From BNXB01 sp031548005 (GTDB lineage: Bacteria; Bacteroidota; Bacteroidia; Bacteroidales; Azobacteroidaceae), in contig JAVBRK010000021.1 in assembly GCA_031548005.1 (NCBI GenBank), positions 29,144 to 93,143 on the forward strand: 64,000 nt of DNA. Direction: 5' to 3'. Every line of letters starts with the position of its first letter. Positions within the stretch are counted from its first letter, which is position 1. Of this stretch, positions 46,614-55,219 are shown piece by piece. The translations under genes and the position numbers were made by a program. Below the pieces are notes generated by a model. It was given only the letters and a program-made list of their open reading frames with translations. It searched no databases and was not told the DNA's origin.

Positions 46614-47821
46614 ATATTGAAAATATCCGCAAAGATTTTCCGATACTTTCCCGCGAAATTCGTGGAAAACGGTTGGTGTATTTAGATAATGCCGCAACAA
46701 CCCAGAAGCCCTTACCGGTGATCCGGAAAATAGAGGAAGTGTATTCAACGATCAACTCGAATATCCACCGCGGCGTGCATTACCTGAGCCAACTGGCAAC
46801 CGAAGCCCATGAAGATGCCCGGAAAACGGTACAACAGTTCATTCATGCCCGGAGTTCCTCCGAGATTGTATTTACACGCGGAACCACTGAAGCCATCAAC
46901 CTGGTGGCCTCGAGTTTCTGTCGTTCGCAATGTAAGCCAGGTGATGAAATTATCGTAACAGTCATGGAACACCATTCCAATATTGTTCCTTGGCAACTGC
47001 AGAAAGATATCAGCGGAGTAACGCTGAAAGCCGCCCCCATCAATGAGCAGGGCGAAATCGAATGGCAGGCGCTTGAAAATATGATATCACCCAGTACCAA
47101 ACTGATTGCTGTAGCCTATGTTTCAAACGTGCTGGGAACCATCAACCCAATCGAAAAAATAATCCGGTTGGCACATAGTCATGACATTCCTGTTTTAATC
47201 GATGCAGCACAATCGGTACAACACCTTCCGATAGATGTACAGGCGCTGGATGTGGATTTTCTGGCTTTTTCGGCTCATAAAATATATGGCCCGACAGGAA
47301 TAGGGATCCTTTACGGAAAAGAAAAATGGTTAGATAAATTACCTCCATATCAGGGAGGAGGAGAAATGATTTCCCGGGTATCTTTCGGAGGAACGACCTT
47401 TAATGATCTTCCTTTCAAATTTGAAGCCGGGACTCCCGATTATGTCGGCTCTACCGCTTTGGCCGAAGCATTGCGGTATGTCAGCGACATCGGATTAAAT
47501 AACATTCGCTTGTATGAAGAAAGCCTGCTCGAATATGCCACAAACAGCCTGAGAGAAATAGACGGGATGCGTATTTATGGTACATCGCCACACAAAAGTA
47601 GTGTCATTTCCTTTCTGGTCAAAGATATCCACCCTTACGACATGGGTATGCTACTCGACCACCTTGGTATCGCTATACGTACCGGACACCACTGCGCCCA
47701 GCCTTTAATGGAATTTCTGGGAATTAACGGGACTTTGAGAGCCTCATTCGCTTTTTATAATACAAAAGAAGAAGTGGATATCTTAAAAAAAGAGATTAGT
47801 AATGTTCTGAAAATGTTCTGA
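46595..47821 (+). CDS. sufS: Cysteine desulfurase SufS
   Basis: PLP enzyme of 408 residues that takes sulfur from cysteine for cluster assembly. It has VMEHHSNIVPWQLQ (cofactor stacking histidine), the PLP lysine 229 in SAHKIYGPTG, and the persulfide cysteine 367 in RTGHHCAQPLME. It is the group II (SufS/CsdA) type. No SufE or SufU sulfur acceptor gene is in the window. The start may be 46595 or the ATG at 46604. It is the last gene of the long operon before the small lipoprotein pair. Confidence 0.96.
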   Translation: MPGMLLNIENIRKDFPILSREIRGKRLVYLDNAATTQKPLPVIRKIEEVYSTINSNIHRGVHYLSQLATEAHEDARKTVQQFIHARSSSEIVFTRGTTEAINLVASSFCRSQCKPGDEIIVTVMEHHSNIVPWQLQKDISGVTLKAAPINEQGEIEWQALENMISPSTKLIAVAYVSNVLGTINPIEKIIRLAHSHDIPVLIDAAQSVQHLPIDVQALDVDFLAFSAHKIYGPTGIGILYGKEKWLDKLPPYQGGGEMISRVSFGGTTFNDLPFKFEAGTPDYVGSTALAEALRYVSDIGLNNIRLYEESLLEYATNSLREIDGMRIYGTSPHKSSVISFLVKDIHPYDMGMLLDHLGIAIRTGHHCAQPLMEFLGINGTLRASFAFYNTKEEVDILKKEISNVLKMF

Positions 47822-47894
47822 TTAAAATCATCAGAATATTTCTTTTTGGCGTGATTTTTGATATATATTTATTAGTTCTCAAAAAAAAATTAAA

Positions 47895-48260
47895 ATGAAA
47901 AAAGTATTTTATTTGGTATTAATCTGCCTTCCGTTCATTCTTTCCGGATGTGGCGATGATGACAGCAATGCTCCCCAAAGTATCACAGAGACTACTTGGG
48001 AAAGTTTTTCACCTAAAGATGGTAACATTCACCATACGATTAATTTCCTGACAGAATCTGAAATTCAACACATCACTTATACGGTTGGTGACGAAGAAAA
48101 CAGCAAGCGTGTCGACACAGGAACCTATAACTACAATAAGCCTGGTGTTTCCGCCTCTTTTGAAGGATATTCCATGACAGGAAAAATTGATGGAAGAACC
48201 TTAGGAATAGCTTATGTAAAAGACAGTATACCTGTAAGCGCTAAACTTTTCAGAAAGTAA
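47895..48260 (+). CDS. Small lipoprotein, tandem copy A (unknown function)
   Basis: Protein of 121 residues with a signal sequence and lipobox LSGC (cysteine 19), followed by an aspartate-rich tether GDDDSN that may favour surface export. The mature part is predicted to be beta-rich, with TTWESFSP, INFLTESE, DTGTYNYNKPG, SFEGYSMTGKIDG. It is clearly related to the next gene, which lies six bases downstream. I do not recognise a named family. The plan resembles small lipocalin-like or META-like Bacteroidales lipoproteins with a threonine-tryptophan-glutamate start. Confidence 0.75.
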   Translation: MKKVFYLVLICLPFILSGCGDDDSNAPQSITETTWESFSPKDGNIHHTINFLTESEIQHITYTVGDEENSKRVDTGTYNYNKPGVSASFEGYSMTGKIDGRTLGIAYVKDSIPVSAKLFRK

Positions 48261-48266
48261 AAGCAT

Positions 48267-48626
48267 ATGAAAAAGATACCTTTCTTACTGTTAATGATTC
48301 TCCCATTGATTTTTCCCGGATGTATCACAGATGAAAAAGGGCCTGAGGATGTGGTCGGAACCGTATGGGAAAATCTTTCCTCTACTGAAAATAATGTTGA
48401 AGTGTTCCAGAGTATCAATTTTTTAACAGAATCCCGGTTTGAATACACAACCGGCAATCTGATTGAAGGAGAAAAAGTCAATGTGACTACCGATTACGGA
48501 ACCTATACCTATTCAAGCCCGGATCTTATGATTTCTTTCAGTGAATATTCCGTTCCCGGGAAAATTAACGACGACATACTAACTCTTACCTTTTCTCATT
48601 TAAGCCTCAAATTTGAAAAGAAATAA
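48267..48626 (+). CDS. Small lipoprotein, tandem copy B (unknown function)
   Basis: Protein of 119 residues paralogous to copy A. It has lipobox FPGC (cysteine 19), then GTVWENLSS, INFLTESRFEY, DYGTYTYSSPD, SFSEYSVPGKIND in the same order as copy A. The two genes probably arose by tandem duplication and then diverged, especially between the lipobox and the tryptophan. A terminator follows immediately. The function is unknown; it is probably anchored in the inner or outer membrane. Confidence 0.75.
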   Translation: MKKIPFLLLMILPLIFPGCITDEKGPEDVVGTVWENLSSTENNVEVFQSINFLTESRFEYTTGNLIEGEKVNVTTDYGTYTYSSPDLMISFSEYSVPGKINDDILTLTFSHLSLKFEKK

Positions 48627-48633
48627 CTATCCG

Positions 48634-48666
48634 AAATCGAAGCAGAATTAATTTTTGCTTCGATTT
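48634..48666 (+). terminator. Intrinsic terminator after the lipoprotein pair
   Basis: The 11-bp arms AAATCGAAGCA (48634-48644) and TGCTTCGATTT (48656-48666) enclose an 11-base AT-rich loop, followed by a T-rich tract. It marks the end of the plus-strand run that begins at rimP or at 47895. Confidence 0.88.
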
Positions 48667-48744
48667 TTTATTTTTCCTCTGTCATCGTACCACAGATAGC
48701 ATCCGATAACAAATAGCCAGACACGCCGAAAAGAAAAAAAAGAA

Positions 48745-49500
48745 TCACCCCTGATACCGATCCCAAAGCCTGGATGTAATTGCCTCCCGGCTTTTATCCG
48801 ACAACTCCCGGATTGCGCCGGCAGCCTCCCGAATATTTTCAGGTTTATAATGCTCTGTTGGAACTGGTTTATGAATAGTCAATTCGATCTTATGAGGATT
48901 GAGAAAGAAAGAGTCAGAAGGCATGACTTCAAAAGTGCCATTGACAGTCAGGGGAGCAAGCGGTAGTTTCAAATCAATAGCCATCTGAAATGCTCCTTTT
49001 TTAAATGCTGAAAGCTTGCCGGTCTTACTCCGGGAGCCTTCGGGGAAAATAACCACAGAGACTCCGTCTGTAAGTTTCGACTTCGCCTGCCTGATCGTTT
49101 TTGCAGCCGCCTGCGGGGTCGAATTATCCACAAAAATAAACCCGGCCGACTCACACGCTTTTCCTACCAGCGGAATCTTCCGCAAGCTTTGCTTCATAAT
49201 CCATTTAATAGGAAAACCTAAATGTCCGTATATTAAAAAAATATCGTAGGCGCCCTGATGGTTAGCCGTAAAAATATACGACTGGCGACGATCGAGATTC
49301 TCCTGTCCAGTCACCGTTACCGGACAAAGACTAATGATGCAGGTAAGACGCGACCAGATCATTCCCGGATAATAGCTGAATATTTTTTCACCACACAACA
49401 GACAGCCTACAATGGTAACTACTGCCGTCACCAGGGTAATCAGAAAAAAAACAGGCAGCCAGATAAAAATCTGATATACTAACAGTAATATCCGTTTCAT
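48745..49500 (-). CDS. 1-acyl-sn-glycerol-3-phosphate acyltransferase (PlsC family)
   Basis: Protein of 251 residues that would add the second acyl chain in phosphatidic acid synthesis at the inner membrane. An N-terminal hydrophobic segment at about 5-38 is followed by the acyltransferase motifs: NHQGAYD (the H-x4-D catalytic pair), a second block around GFIFVDNST, FPEGSRSKTGKLSAFKKG, and a proline motif LPLAPLTVNG. The length is normal. It is divergent from the 56-residue membrane peptide. A -7-like TACATTTG lies at 49521-49528 on the minus strand, without a clear upstream TTG. Confidence 0.9.
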   Translation of the reverse strand: MKRILLLVYQIFIWLPVFFLITLVTAVVTIVGCLLCGEKIFSYYPGMIWSRLTCIISLCPVTVTGQENLDRRQSYIFTANHQGAYDIFLIYGHLGFPIKWIMKQSLRKIPLVGKACESAGFIFVDNSTPQAAAKTIRQAKSKLTDGVSVVIFPEGSRSKTGKLSAFKKGAFQMAIDLKLPLAPLTVNGTFEVMPSDSFFLNPHKIELTIHKPVPTEHYKPENIREAAGAIRELSDKSREAITSRLWDRYQG

Positions 49501-49594
49501 ATTTAATTATCTTTACATTACAAATGTAAAGAAATCTTTATGTCCGGGAAAATATTTCATTGTTAAATAAATAAGATTATAAAATAAATAACAC

Positions 49595-49765
49595 ATGAAA
49601 AAACTTTTGAGATATGCAAGCATTGTGATGCTGCTTGCCGGAGTAATGGTGCTTGCCATACCCTTTTGGAAAGAAACCGAATCGAATGAAAGCCTGATTC
49701 TGGGATTATGTATGATTGTGTGTGGTTTTATTATGTTTATCCTGAACGATAGAAATTGTGGATAA
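49595..49765 (+). CDS. Small two-helix membrane protein of 56 residues (unknown)
   Basis: The ATG at 49595 opens MKKLLRYASIVMLLAGVMVL, a lysine-arginine start followed by a hydrophobic helix. A short polar loop (FWKETESNES) leads to a second helix (LILGLCMIVCGFIMFIL) and a short NDRNCG tail. The composition and topology are those of a real small membrane protein, not chance. I do not recognise a family. It stands alone between plsC (divergent) and the inverted-repeat element at 49768. Confidence 0.65.
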   Translation: MKKLLRYASIVMLLAGVMVLAIPFWKETESNESLILGLCMIVCGFIMFILNDRNCG

Positions 49766-49767
49766 AA

Positions 49768-49916
49768 ATCCATCCTTCATTGGTAAAATTCGTCTATAAT
49801 TCTCTATATACACACTCTGTAATTTTTTGAATTCAATAACTGCTTTCACAAGCAATTATAAAATGGGGATAAACAATTTGAGACTTACAAAAAAACTTCC
49901 AACATGAAGGATGGAT
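49768..49916. repeat. 149-base element bounded by a perfect 13-bp inverted repeat, with an internal palindrome
   Basis: ATCCATCCTTCAT (49768-49780) is repeated in inverted form as ATGAAGGATGGAT (49904-49916). Between them, 49836-49859 is a palindrome with 10-bp arms and one mismatch (ATAACTGCTT and AAGCAATTAT) around TCAC. The element fills the gap between the membrane peptide and the convergent histidine phosphatase. It has no coding frame of note. It could be a miniature mobile element, a structured 3' end shared by both genes, or an RNA gene. No clear target-site duplication was seen. Confidence 0.55.
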
Positions 49917-49935
49917 ACTTAATGGGACACAAATA

Positions 49936-50472
49936 TCATGCCAAAACAACCTCTAAATTAAATACCTGGCCGTAATCAACCTGAAAATCAAATGATTCTT
50001 CCAATGTACAAATCCCGGCATACACATGAATAAGCCGGATCACCCCGCTATGCGTAAAAATACATGCCGTTTCATTCCCCTCCCCGATCAATTCATCCAT
50101 AAAATTTTTAACCCTTAAATTCATTCGGGCATAAGACTCTCCATTTTGCGCCGGGCAGTTCAGCCAATCTGCAAACCAGGCAGCAGCCTCTCCCTTGCTG
50201 ATCTGCATCCAGGGTTTCATTTCCCAATCTCCGAAATTTAGTTCTTTGAGACGATCGTCTCTGAAAGCATCCGGATAACCGCAAAACTCGGCCAACCTGG
50301 TACACCTTGAAAGAGGACTGGAATAAACCTTTTCAAAAGATAATCCTTTCAGGTTATTTTTTACAATAAGCGCCTCAGATTCAAAACTTTCTTTCAGTGG
50401 AACATCGGAAAACCCGTAACAAACGCCTTCAGGTACATCAACGGCTGTATGTCTGATCAATGTCAATTTCAT
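49936..50472 (-). CDS. Histidine phosphatase, alpha-ribazole phosphatase-like (CobC)
   Basis: Protein of 178 residues of the phosphoglycerate-mutase-like superfamily. The catalytic LIRHTAV motif is at residues 5-11, followed by VPEGVCYGFSDVPL, typical of CobC, then SSPLSRC, the acidic ELNFGDWEMKPW and the second catalytic histidine in IFTHSGVIRLI. CobC removes the phosphate of alpha-ribazole phosphate in cobalamin assembly. No other cobalamin gene is in the window, so the substrate stays uncertain. It begins 64 bases downstream of the GH3-lactamase gene. Confidence 0.85.
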   Translation of the reverse strand: MKLTLIRHTAVDVPEGVCYGFSDVPLKESFESEALIVKNNLKGLSFEKVYSSPLSRCTRLAEFCGYPDAFRDDRLKELNFGDWEMKPWMQISKGEAAAWFADWLNCPAQNGESYARMNLRVKNFMDELIGEGNETACIFTHSGVIRLIHVYAGICTLEESFDFQVDYGQVFNLEVVLA

Positions 50473-50536
50473 CTATATTATCTTTCTGGTATAATCAGCG
50501 CAAGATACAATTATTTTTTATTAAATCATAATATAA

Positions 50537-53500
50537 TCATTGAAACGCCTCATAAATAGCATCCTGAATCCGGGACCGGATATTTGAACCGGATATCTGT
50601 CTGTTTCCCCTGTAAGGATAAACCCGGTTTGACAAAAATATATAAATCAAGTCATTATCCGGATCAACCCAGAAGCAGGTTCCCGTAAATCCGGTATGTC
50701 CATAGGCAGACCCCGGAGCGCGTTCTCCGGTAGGACTGGATGAAGGATTTCTGGTATCCGGCTTATCAAAGCCCAATCCCCTGCGGCTAAGCGGACTCTT
50801 GGTTTGTGTGAATGTCCGGCAGACAGCCTCACTCAAATACCGCTCTCCCCCATAAGTCCCATTATTCAGGTACATTTGCAGTAATTTAGCAAGGTCATTT
50901 GTATTGGAAAACAGGCCTGCATGTCCGGAAACGCCTCCCAGCATAGCAGCAGCCTCATCATCTACAAAACCAACCAGTATCTGGTTCCGGAGAAATTCAT
51001 CGTTTTCGGTTGGTGCAATACACAATGTATCAAAACGCTGAAGCGGATTAAACAGGGTATGGTCAGCACCTAACTTTGAAAAGAACTCGGATTCGACCAG
51101 TTCATTCAGTTTTTTCCCGGAAATATTCTCTACGACTTCTTTCAAAAGTATAAAGTTCAGATCACTGTATACATATTGAGGATCCGGTTTAATTCGCGAC
51201 GACACAATATCTTCCAGAACCAGATCCTTGAATTCATTTTTGATATAAAATCCTCTGGCAGCCTGAAGATCAAAACCCGCTTTCGGAATCCGGGATACCA
51301 AGCCCGGTTTAAACTTATAATCCGAACGCATATAAGTATCGTTATCATATTGAATCCGGTATATCAGGCTTCTTTTTGAGGAGTACAGGGGGCCGGTATA
51401 ACTTGTTTCATCGATCAGCAGCCTGTAAAAAGGGATAAACGACACCAATCCCGACTGATGAAACAAAGCGTTTTTGATGGTAATATCTTTCTTATCTGTA
51501 TTCCGGAGAACAGGAACATATTTACTCAGGTTATCCTGAAACCCAAATTTATTCTGATCATACAATTTCATCAGCGCCGGCAGCGTAGCTGTAGCCTTGG
51601 TCACCGATGCCAGGTCATAAAGATCCGTAACCCGTACCGGGTGCGTACGTGCATAGTCGAAGTGCCCAAATGACTTGTTGTAAATAATCACACCACTTTT
51701 AGCAACTAAAACCTGACAACCGGGATAGGCCCTGGAGGATAATCCTTCCCAAACGATCGTATCGATTTTGGCTAATTTCTGAGCGGAAACGCCAGCTTCA
51801 TAAGGTTCCTGATAGGAAAGCCGGATTTTCTGTGTATTCCGGCCCGTATTATACTCAAATAATCCGGGAATTGTTACCGGCAGTTTACCTTTGGCCGGAA
51901 TCCCCCCCATAATCAACTGGGCCGCTGCATTTTGGGTATAAGTTGTATTTTCGTAGCCGAGAACAACCCCGGAAGCCCCTCCTATACTATTTGAAAAATT
52001 CCGGATAGAATAAGGATTGGTAAAGAAAGAAAGTATCAGCTTTTTTGATCTCCCCAGATTTTGGAGCGACGCATAATCGCGTGCTTTAGTGGAGTATATG
52101 CCACAAATAACCAGATCGTAATGATCCAGTTTCTTAAAAACCGACAAAATATCTTTTTCTTTCGCATTGGAAATTAACCGGTAACAATCGACTTTTCCAT
52201 ATAGTGCCAATGTTTCTTCAAACTCCGTCGGGCCATCGGCTCCAAGAGACAAAACAGCAATTCTGATTTTATCCAGATTTTTTAACGGGATTATCTCCTG
52301 GTCGTTCTTCAACAAAGTCATACCCTCTTCATTTAGTTTCCGGATCAACCATTCGGAATAATTCGAATTGATTCTGGAAGATAATCCTTTCGTATTGATG
52401 GGAGAATATTGATTTAATCCGGCCACATACTTGTATTTCAGCACCTTGATACATTTCTCTTCAATCAGTTTAACAGACAGAACACCCTCTTCAACCGCTG
52501 TTTTCACAGCATTGAATTCAGAAACCGGATTCGCAGGACTCAATAAGATGTCGTTTCCTGCCAAAAGAGCCTGAACACAAACACTGCTTCCCCTGGAATC
52601 AGCGCCTTTCATCACCAGTGCATCTGTGAATGTAAGACCCTCAAATCCCAGTCTGTTCTTTAGTAATCCGTTGATCACCAGAGGGGAAAGTGAAGTCGGT
52701 CGAGATGAAGCATCAATAGCCGGCAAAGAAAGATGTCCGGTCATGATCCCTGTAAAGCCCTCCTGAATAAACTGTTTGAACGGATAAAACTCCGTTTGCT
52801 CCAGATGCTCCAGATTGTGGGGGATTACCGGAAGTGTTTCGTGGGAATCATCCGCTGTATCTCCATGTCCCGGAAAATGTTTTCCTACAGATAAAACCCC
52901 CTGTTCTTCAAGTCCTTTGGCATAAGCAATCCCTTTATCCGCTACTTTTTGAGGATTTTCTCCGAATGAACGGGTTCCTATGACCGGATTTGCAGGATTA
53001 TTATTGACATCCAATACCGGGGCGAAATTAATGTGTACGCCGAGTTCCCGGCATTGCCGCCCCATCTCCTCTCCATAATTCGTAATCAGTTGATTGTCGG
53101 AAACAGCACCCAACAAAATATTCCGGGGAAATTTCGGAGTATCTTCCAATCTCATGGATAATCCCCATTCCCCGTCAAATGAAATTAAAAGTGGTGTTTT
53201 TGACGCTTCCTGGTACTTATTCGTACTGGCAGCCTGGTCGGTAAGTTTTCCCTTCGAGAACAGGATACCACCGATTTTTTGCTCATTGATATATCGTACA
53301 ACACGGCTGGTATTTCCCTGGTCGGTCTTCGGATCGACAACAATCATAAACAGCTGGCCGATATGCTCGTCTAAGGTCATCGAATCGAAAACGGAATCGA
53401 CCCATGCGGTCATTTTCAGTTCATCGACCTCTTTCAGAAGACGGGGGATACCAGGTGTTTGAAGTGTTGTCTGTGCTACAGAAATCACCGAAAATATCAG

Positions 53501-53590
53501 GAAACAAAATCCTAAGCAAAACCGGAAGCTATATTTTGTATAGCTGCTGGTAACTTTTTCTATATGGATTGTTCTTTTTTCTTTCTTCAC
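50537..53590 (-). CDS. GH3 beta-N-acetylglucosaminidase fused to a serine beta-lactamase-type hydrolase
   Basis: Protein of 1017 residues with an N-terminal signal helix ending near SVAQ. The first 600 residues are a GH3 enzyme of the NagZ type: KHFPGHGDTADDSHETLP carries the catalytic His-Asp dyad, FTDALVMKG carries the nucleophile aspartate, and a C-terminal GH3 sandwich follows. Residues about 610-1017 form a class C beta-lactamase/esterase-like domain with SVTK (serine 662, lysine 665), YSDLN and GHTG. This fusion is known in Bacteroidota and points to periplasmic peptidoglycan turnover. The start is a GTG at 53590 that overlaps the upstream stop codon (TAGTG), indicating translational coupling. 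Confidence 0.92.
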   Translation of the reverse strand: MKKEKRTIHIEKVTSSYTKYSFRFCLGFCFLIFSVISVAQTTLQTPGIPRLLKEVDELKMTAWVDSVFDSMTLDEHIGQLFMIVVDPKTDQGNTSRVVRYINEQKIGGILFSKGKLTDQAASTNKYQEASKTPLLISFDGEWGLSMRLEDTPKFPRNILLGAVSDNQLITNYGEEMGRQCRELGVHINFAPVLDVNNNPANPVIGTRSFGENPQKVADKGIAYAKGLEEQGVLSVGKHFPGHGDTADDSHETLPVIPHNLEHLEQTEFYPFKQFIQEGFTGIMTGHLSLPAIDASSRPTSLSPLVINGLLKNRLGFEGLTFTDALVMKGADSRGSSVCVQALLAGNDILLSPANPVSEFNAVKTAVEEGVLSVKLIEEKCIKVLKYKYVAGLNQYSPINTKGLSSRINSNYSEWLIRKLNEEGMTLLKNDQEIIPLKNLDKIRIAVLSLGADGPTEFEETLALYGKVDCYRLISNAKEKDILSVFKKLDHYDLVICGIYSTKARDYASLQNLGRSKKLILSFFTNPYSIRNFSNSIGGASGVVLGYENTTYTQNAAAQLIMGGIPAKGKLPVTIPGLFEYNTGRNTQKIRLSYQEPYEAGVSAQKLAKIDTIVWEGLSSRAYPGCQVLVAKSGVIIYNKSFGHFDYARTHPVRVTDLYDLASVTKATATLPALMKLYDQNKFGFQDNLSKYVPVLRNTDKKDITIKNALFHQSGLVSFIPFYRLLIDETSYTGPLYSSKRSLIYRIQYDNDTYMRSDYKFKPGLVSRIPKAGFDLQAARGFYIKNEFKDLVLEDIVSSRIKPDPQYVYSDLNFILLKEVVENISGKKLNELVESEFFSKLGADHTLFNPLQRFDTLCIAPTENDEFLRNQILVGFVDDEAAAMLGGVSGHAGLFSNTNDLAKLLQMYLNNGTYGGERYLSEAVCRTFTQTKSPLSRRGLGFDKPDTRNPSSSPTGERAPGSAYGHTGFTGTCFWVDPDNDLIYIFLSNRVYPYRGNRQISGSNIRSRIQDAIYEAFQ

Positions 53591-54438
53591 TATTTTTTTT
53601 CTTTCTCCTGAAAGATAATATCCAAACGCCCTACATAAATTCCGTTCTTACCCATTTGAGTAATGATTACTTCTTTCCCTTCCGAATTTATGGATTGGTA
53701 AGGATTGGTTAAAAAAGTATGGGAATGGCCGCCGATAATAACATCAATATTGCGGGTTTTGGGCGCCAGTTCCAGATCTGATTGATACCCCAAGTGGGAT
53801 AAACAAACTACCAGATTGCATTTTTGTTTCTCTTTCAGGTATAATGCTATTTTGTTGGCAGTTTCTACAGGAGAAAGAAACCGCATCCCTTCGTAATTTG
53901 CTTTTGCAATCAGTCCATCCGGGTCAACGCCGATTCCAAGGACTCCAATTTTCAACCCTTTCTTTTTAATAATCAGAAAATCTTTCGTCAGTCCCTTCAA
54001 CGGGGTTTGTGAAAAATCATAATTGGATGCAATGATCGGAAATCTGGCTTGCCTGAACATATCTTTCATCACCGGAAATCCATAATCAAATTCATGATTT
54101 CCAATGCAGGCAGCATCAAATCTAGCTTGATTCATCAAGGCAATTTCCACCTCTCCTTTAAATATATTAAAATAAGGCGTACCCTGAACATAGTCTCCCG
54201 CATGAAAAACCAGAGTCAGCGGGTTTTCCCTTCTCACACTGTCGATATAAGCCGATACACGAATCACACCTCCCTGATCAGGGTTCCGGGAATCGGTAGC
54301 AGGTAGCGGCTCAATGCGGCTATGAGTATCGTTCACATGCAAAATTACCAAATGCTTCTTCTCATGCTGTGCACGAATACCGGTTCCAGCAAAAAGAAAT
54401 AATATTACAGCGATGAAAACCGATCGTTTCATAATCAT
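53590..54438 (-). CDS. Periplasmic metallophosphatase, 5'-nucleotidase N-terminal domain protein
   Basis: Protein of 282 residues with a signal peptide ending near GIRAQ and only the metal-binding half of UshA-type 5'-nucleotidases. Motifs are LHVNDTHSRIEP, FHAGDYVQG, CIGNHEFDYG, CLSHLGYQSD and GGHSHTFL, all needed for the dimetal centre. The substrate-binding C-terminal domain is missing here and is encoded by the preceding gene in the operon (start codons four bases overlapped). The two proteins presumably assemble to one nucleotidase in the periplasm. Confidence 0.9.
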   Translation of the reverse strand: MIMKRSVFIAVILFLFAGTGIRAQHEKKHLVILHVNDTHSRIEPLPATDSRNPDQGGVIRVSAYIDSVRRENPLTLVFHAGDYVQGTPYFNIFKGEVEIALMNQARFDAACIGNHEFDYGFPVMKDMFRQARFPIIASNYDFSQTPLKGLTKDFLIIKKKGLKIGVLGIGVDPDGLIAKANYEGMRFLSPVETANKIALYLKEKQKCNLVVCLSHLGYQSDLELAPKTRNIDVIIGGHSHTFLTNPYQSINSEGKEVIITQMGKNGIYVGRLDIIFQEKEKK

Positions 54439-55214
54439 TTTACAATTATAATTCTGTCATCCAGCTTCGAATCGACCTTTTTACCGGCATCCGTACATTT
54501 CTGAATATAATCTATCATCACATCCCTCAGCGTTACCTGGGTATTGAATACAGAAACAGCCTTCGTAAGCGCTTTCATTCCACTATTGCCATCGGCCAGG
54601 TAATCGAGTGTAGCAATACGGTAGTTCCTTTGAGGCTCAACAGGCTGTCCGCCTATTGTGAGTGATACGATTTTTTTATCTTTTATAGTCAATTGTACAT
54701 CCGATGAAACCCCTTCTCCCCCATTGGAAGCGTAATACCGGAAAAGATTGGCAACCGAATTACCATCCAACTCCAATACTACCAATAAATTGTCAAAAGA
54801 ATAGACCTCATATAAGTTCCGTACACTGATCGGGCCCTTAGCTAAAGCAGACCGGTGTCCATGCACGTTACAAACAGCAAAATCGACCGGTTTACCGGTA
54901 TATTTTGCACCATACTGCTTCATAACATCGGATGTCAGATTGGTCAGCAGACTTTGAGGCGTTGAAGAGCTCATATTTTGGGCAGACTCTCCGACCACAC
55001 GATCCATCTGATAATCGAGCTGATGTTTATAAGAATCTACTAATTTTCTTGTTTCCGGATTCACCCGGGCATCCCAGGTGCTATCCATCAGAATCCTCGA
55101 ACTTTGGATTTCCTGAATCACGTACCGCTTTCCAGAGCAAGACAGAATAATCCCGGAAAACATCGGGATCAACAAAAGCCAATATAGCGATCTGCAATTT
55201 TTCATTTCCAGCAT
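54435..55214 (-). CDS. 5'-nucleotidase C-terminal domain lipoprotein
   Basis: Protein of 259 residues with a lipobox ILSC near residue 26. The rest matches the substrate-binding domain of UshA-type nucleotidases: FAVCNVHGHRSALAKGPISV (usually NxGGIR) and VVLELDGNSVANLFRYYA, NYRIATLDYLADGNSGM. The glycine-glycine-arginine substrate motif reads VHGHR, a local change worth noting. It is encoded before, not after, the metallophosphatase half, reversing the domain order of the fused enzyme. It overlaps the next gene by four bases. The start may be the ATG at 55214 or 55205. Confidence 0.88.
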   Translation of the reverse strand: MLEMKNCRSLYWLLLIPMFSGIILSCSGKRYVIQEIQSSRILMDSTWDARVNPETRKLVDSYKHQLDYQMDRVVGESAQNMSSSTPQSLLTNLTSDVMKQYGAKYTGKPVDFAVCNVHGHRSALAKGPISVRNLYEVYSFDNLLVVLELDGNSVANLFRYYASNGGEGVSSDVQLTIKDKKIVSLTIGGQPVEPQRNYRIATLDYLADGNSGMKALTKAVSVFNTQVTLRDVMIDYIQKCTDAGKKVDSKLDDRIIIVK

Positions 55215-55219
55215 ATTTT

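Noticed and set aside
47822..47894. Possible terminator after sufS (AAAATCA ... TGATTTT)
   Set aside because: The arms are only seven AT-rich pairs with a loop of about 20 bases; too weak to call.
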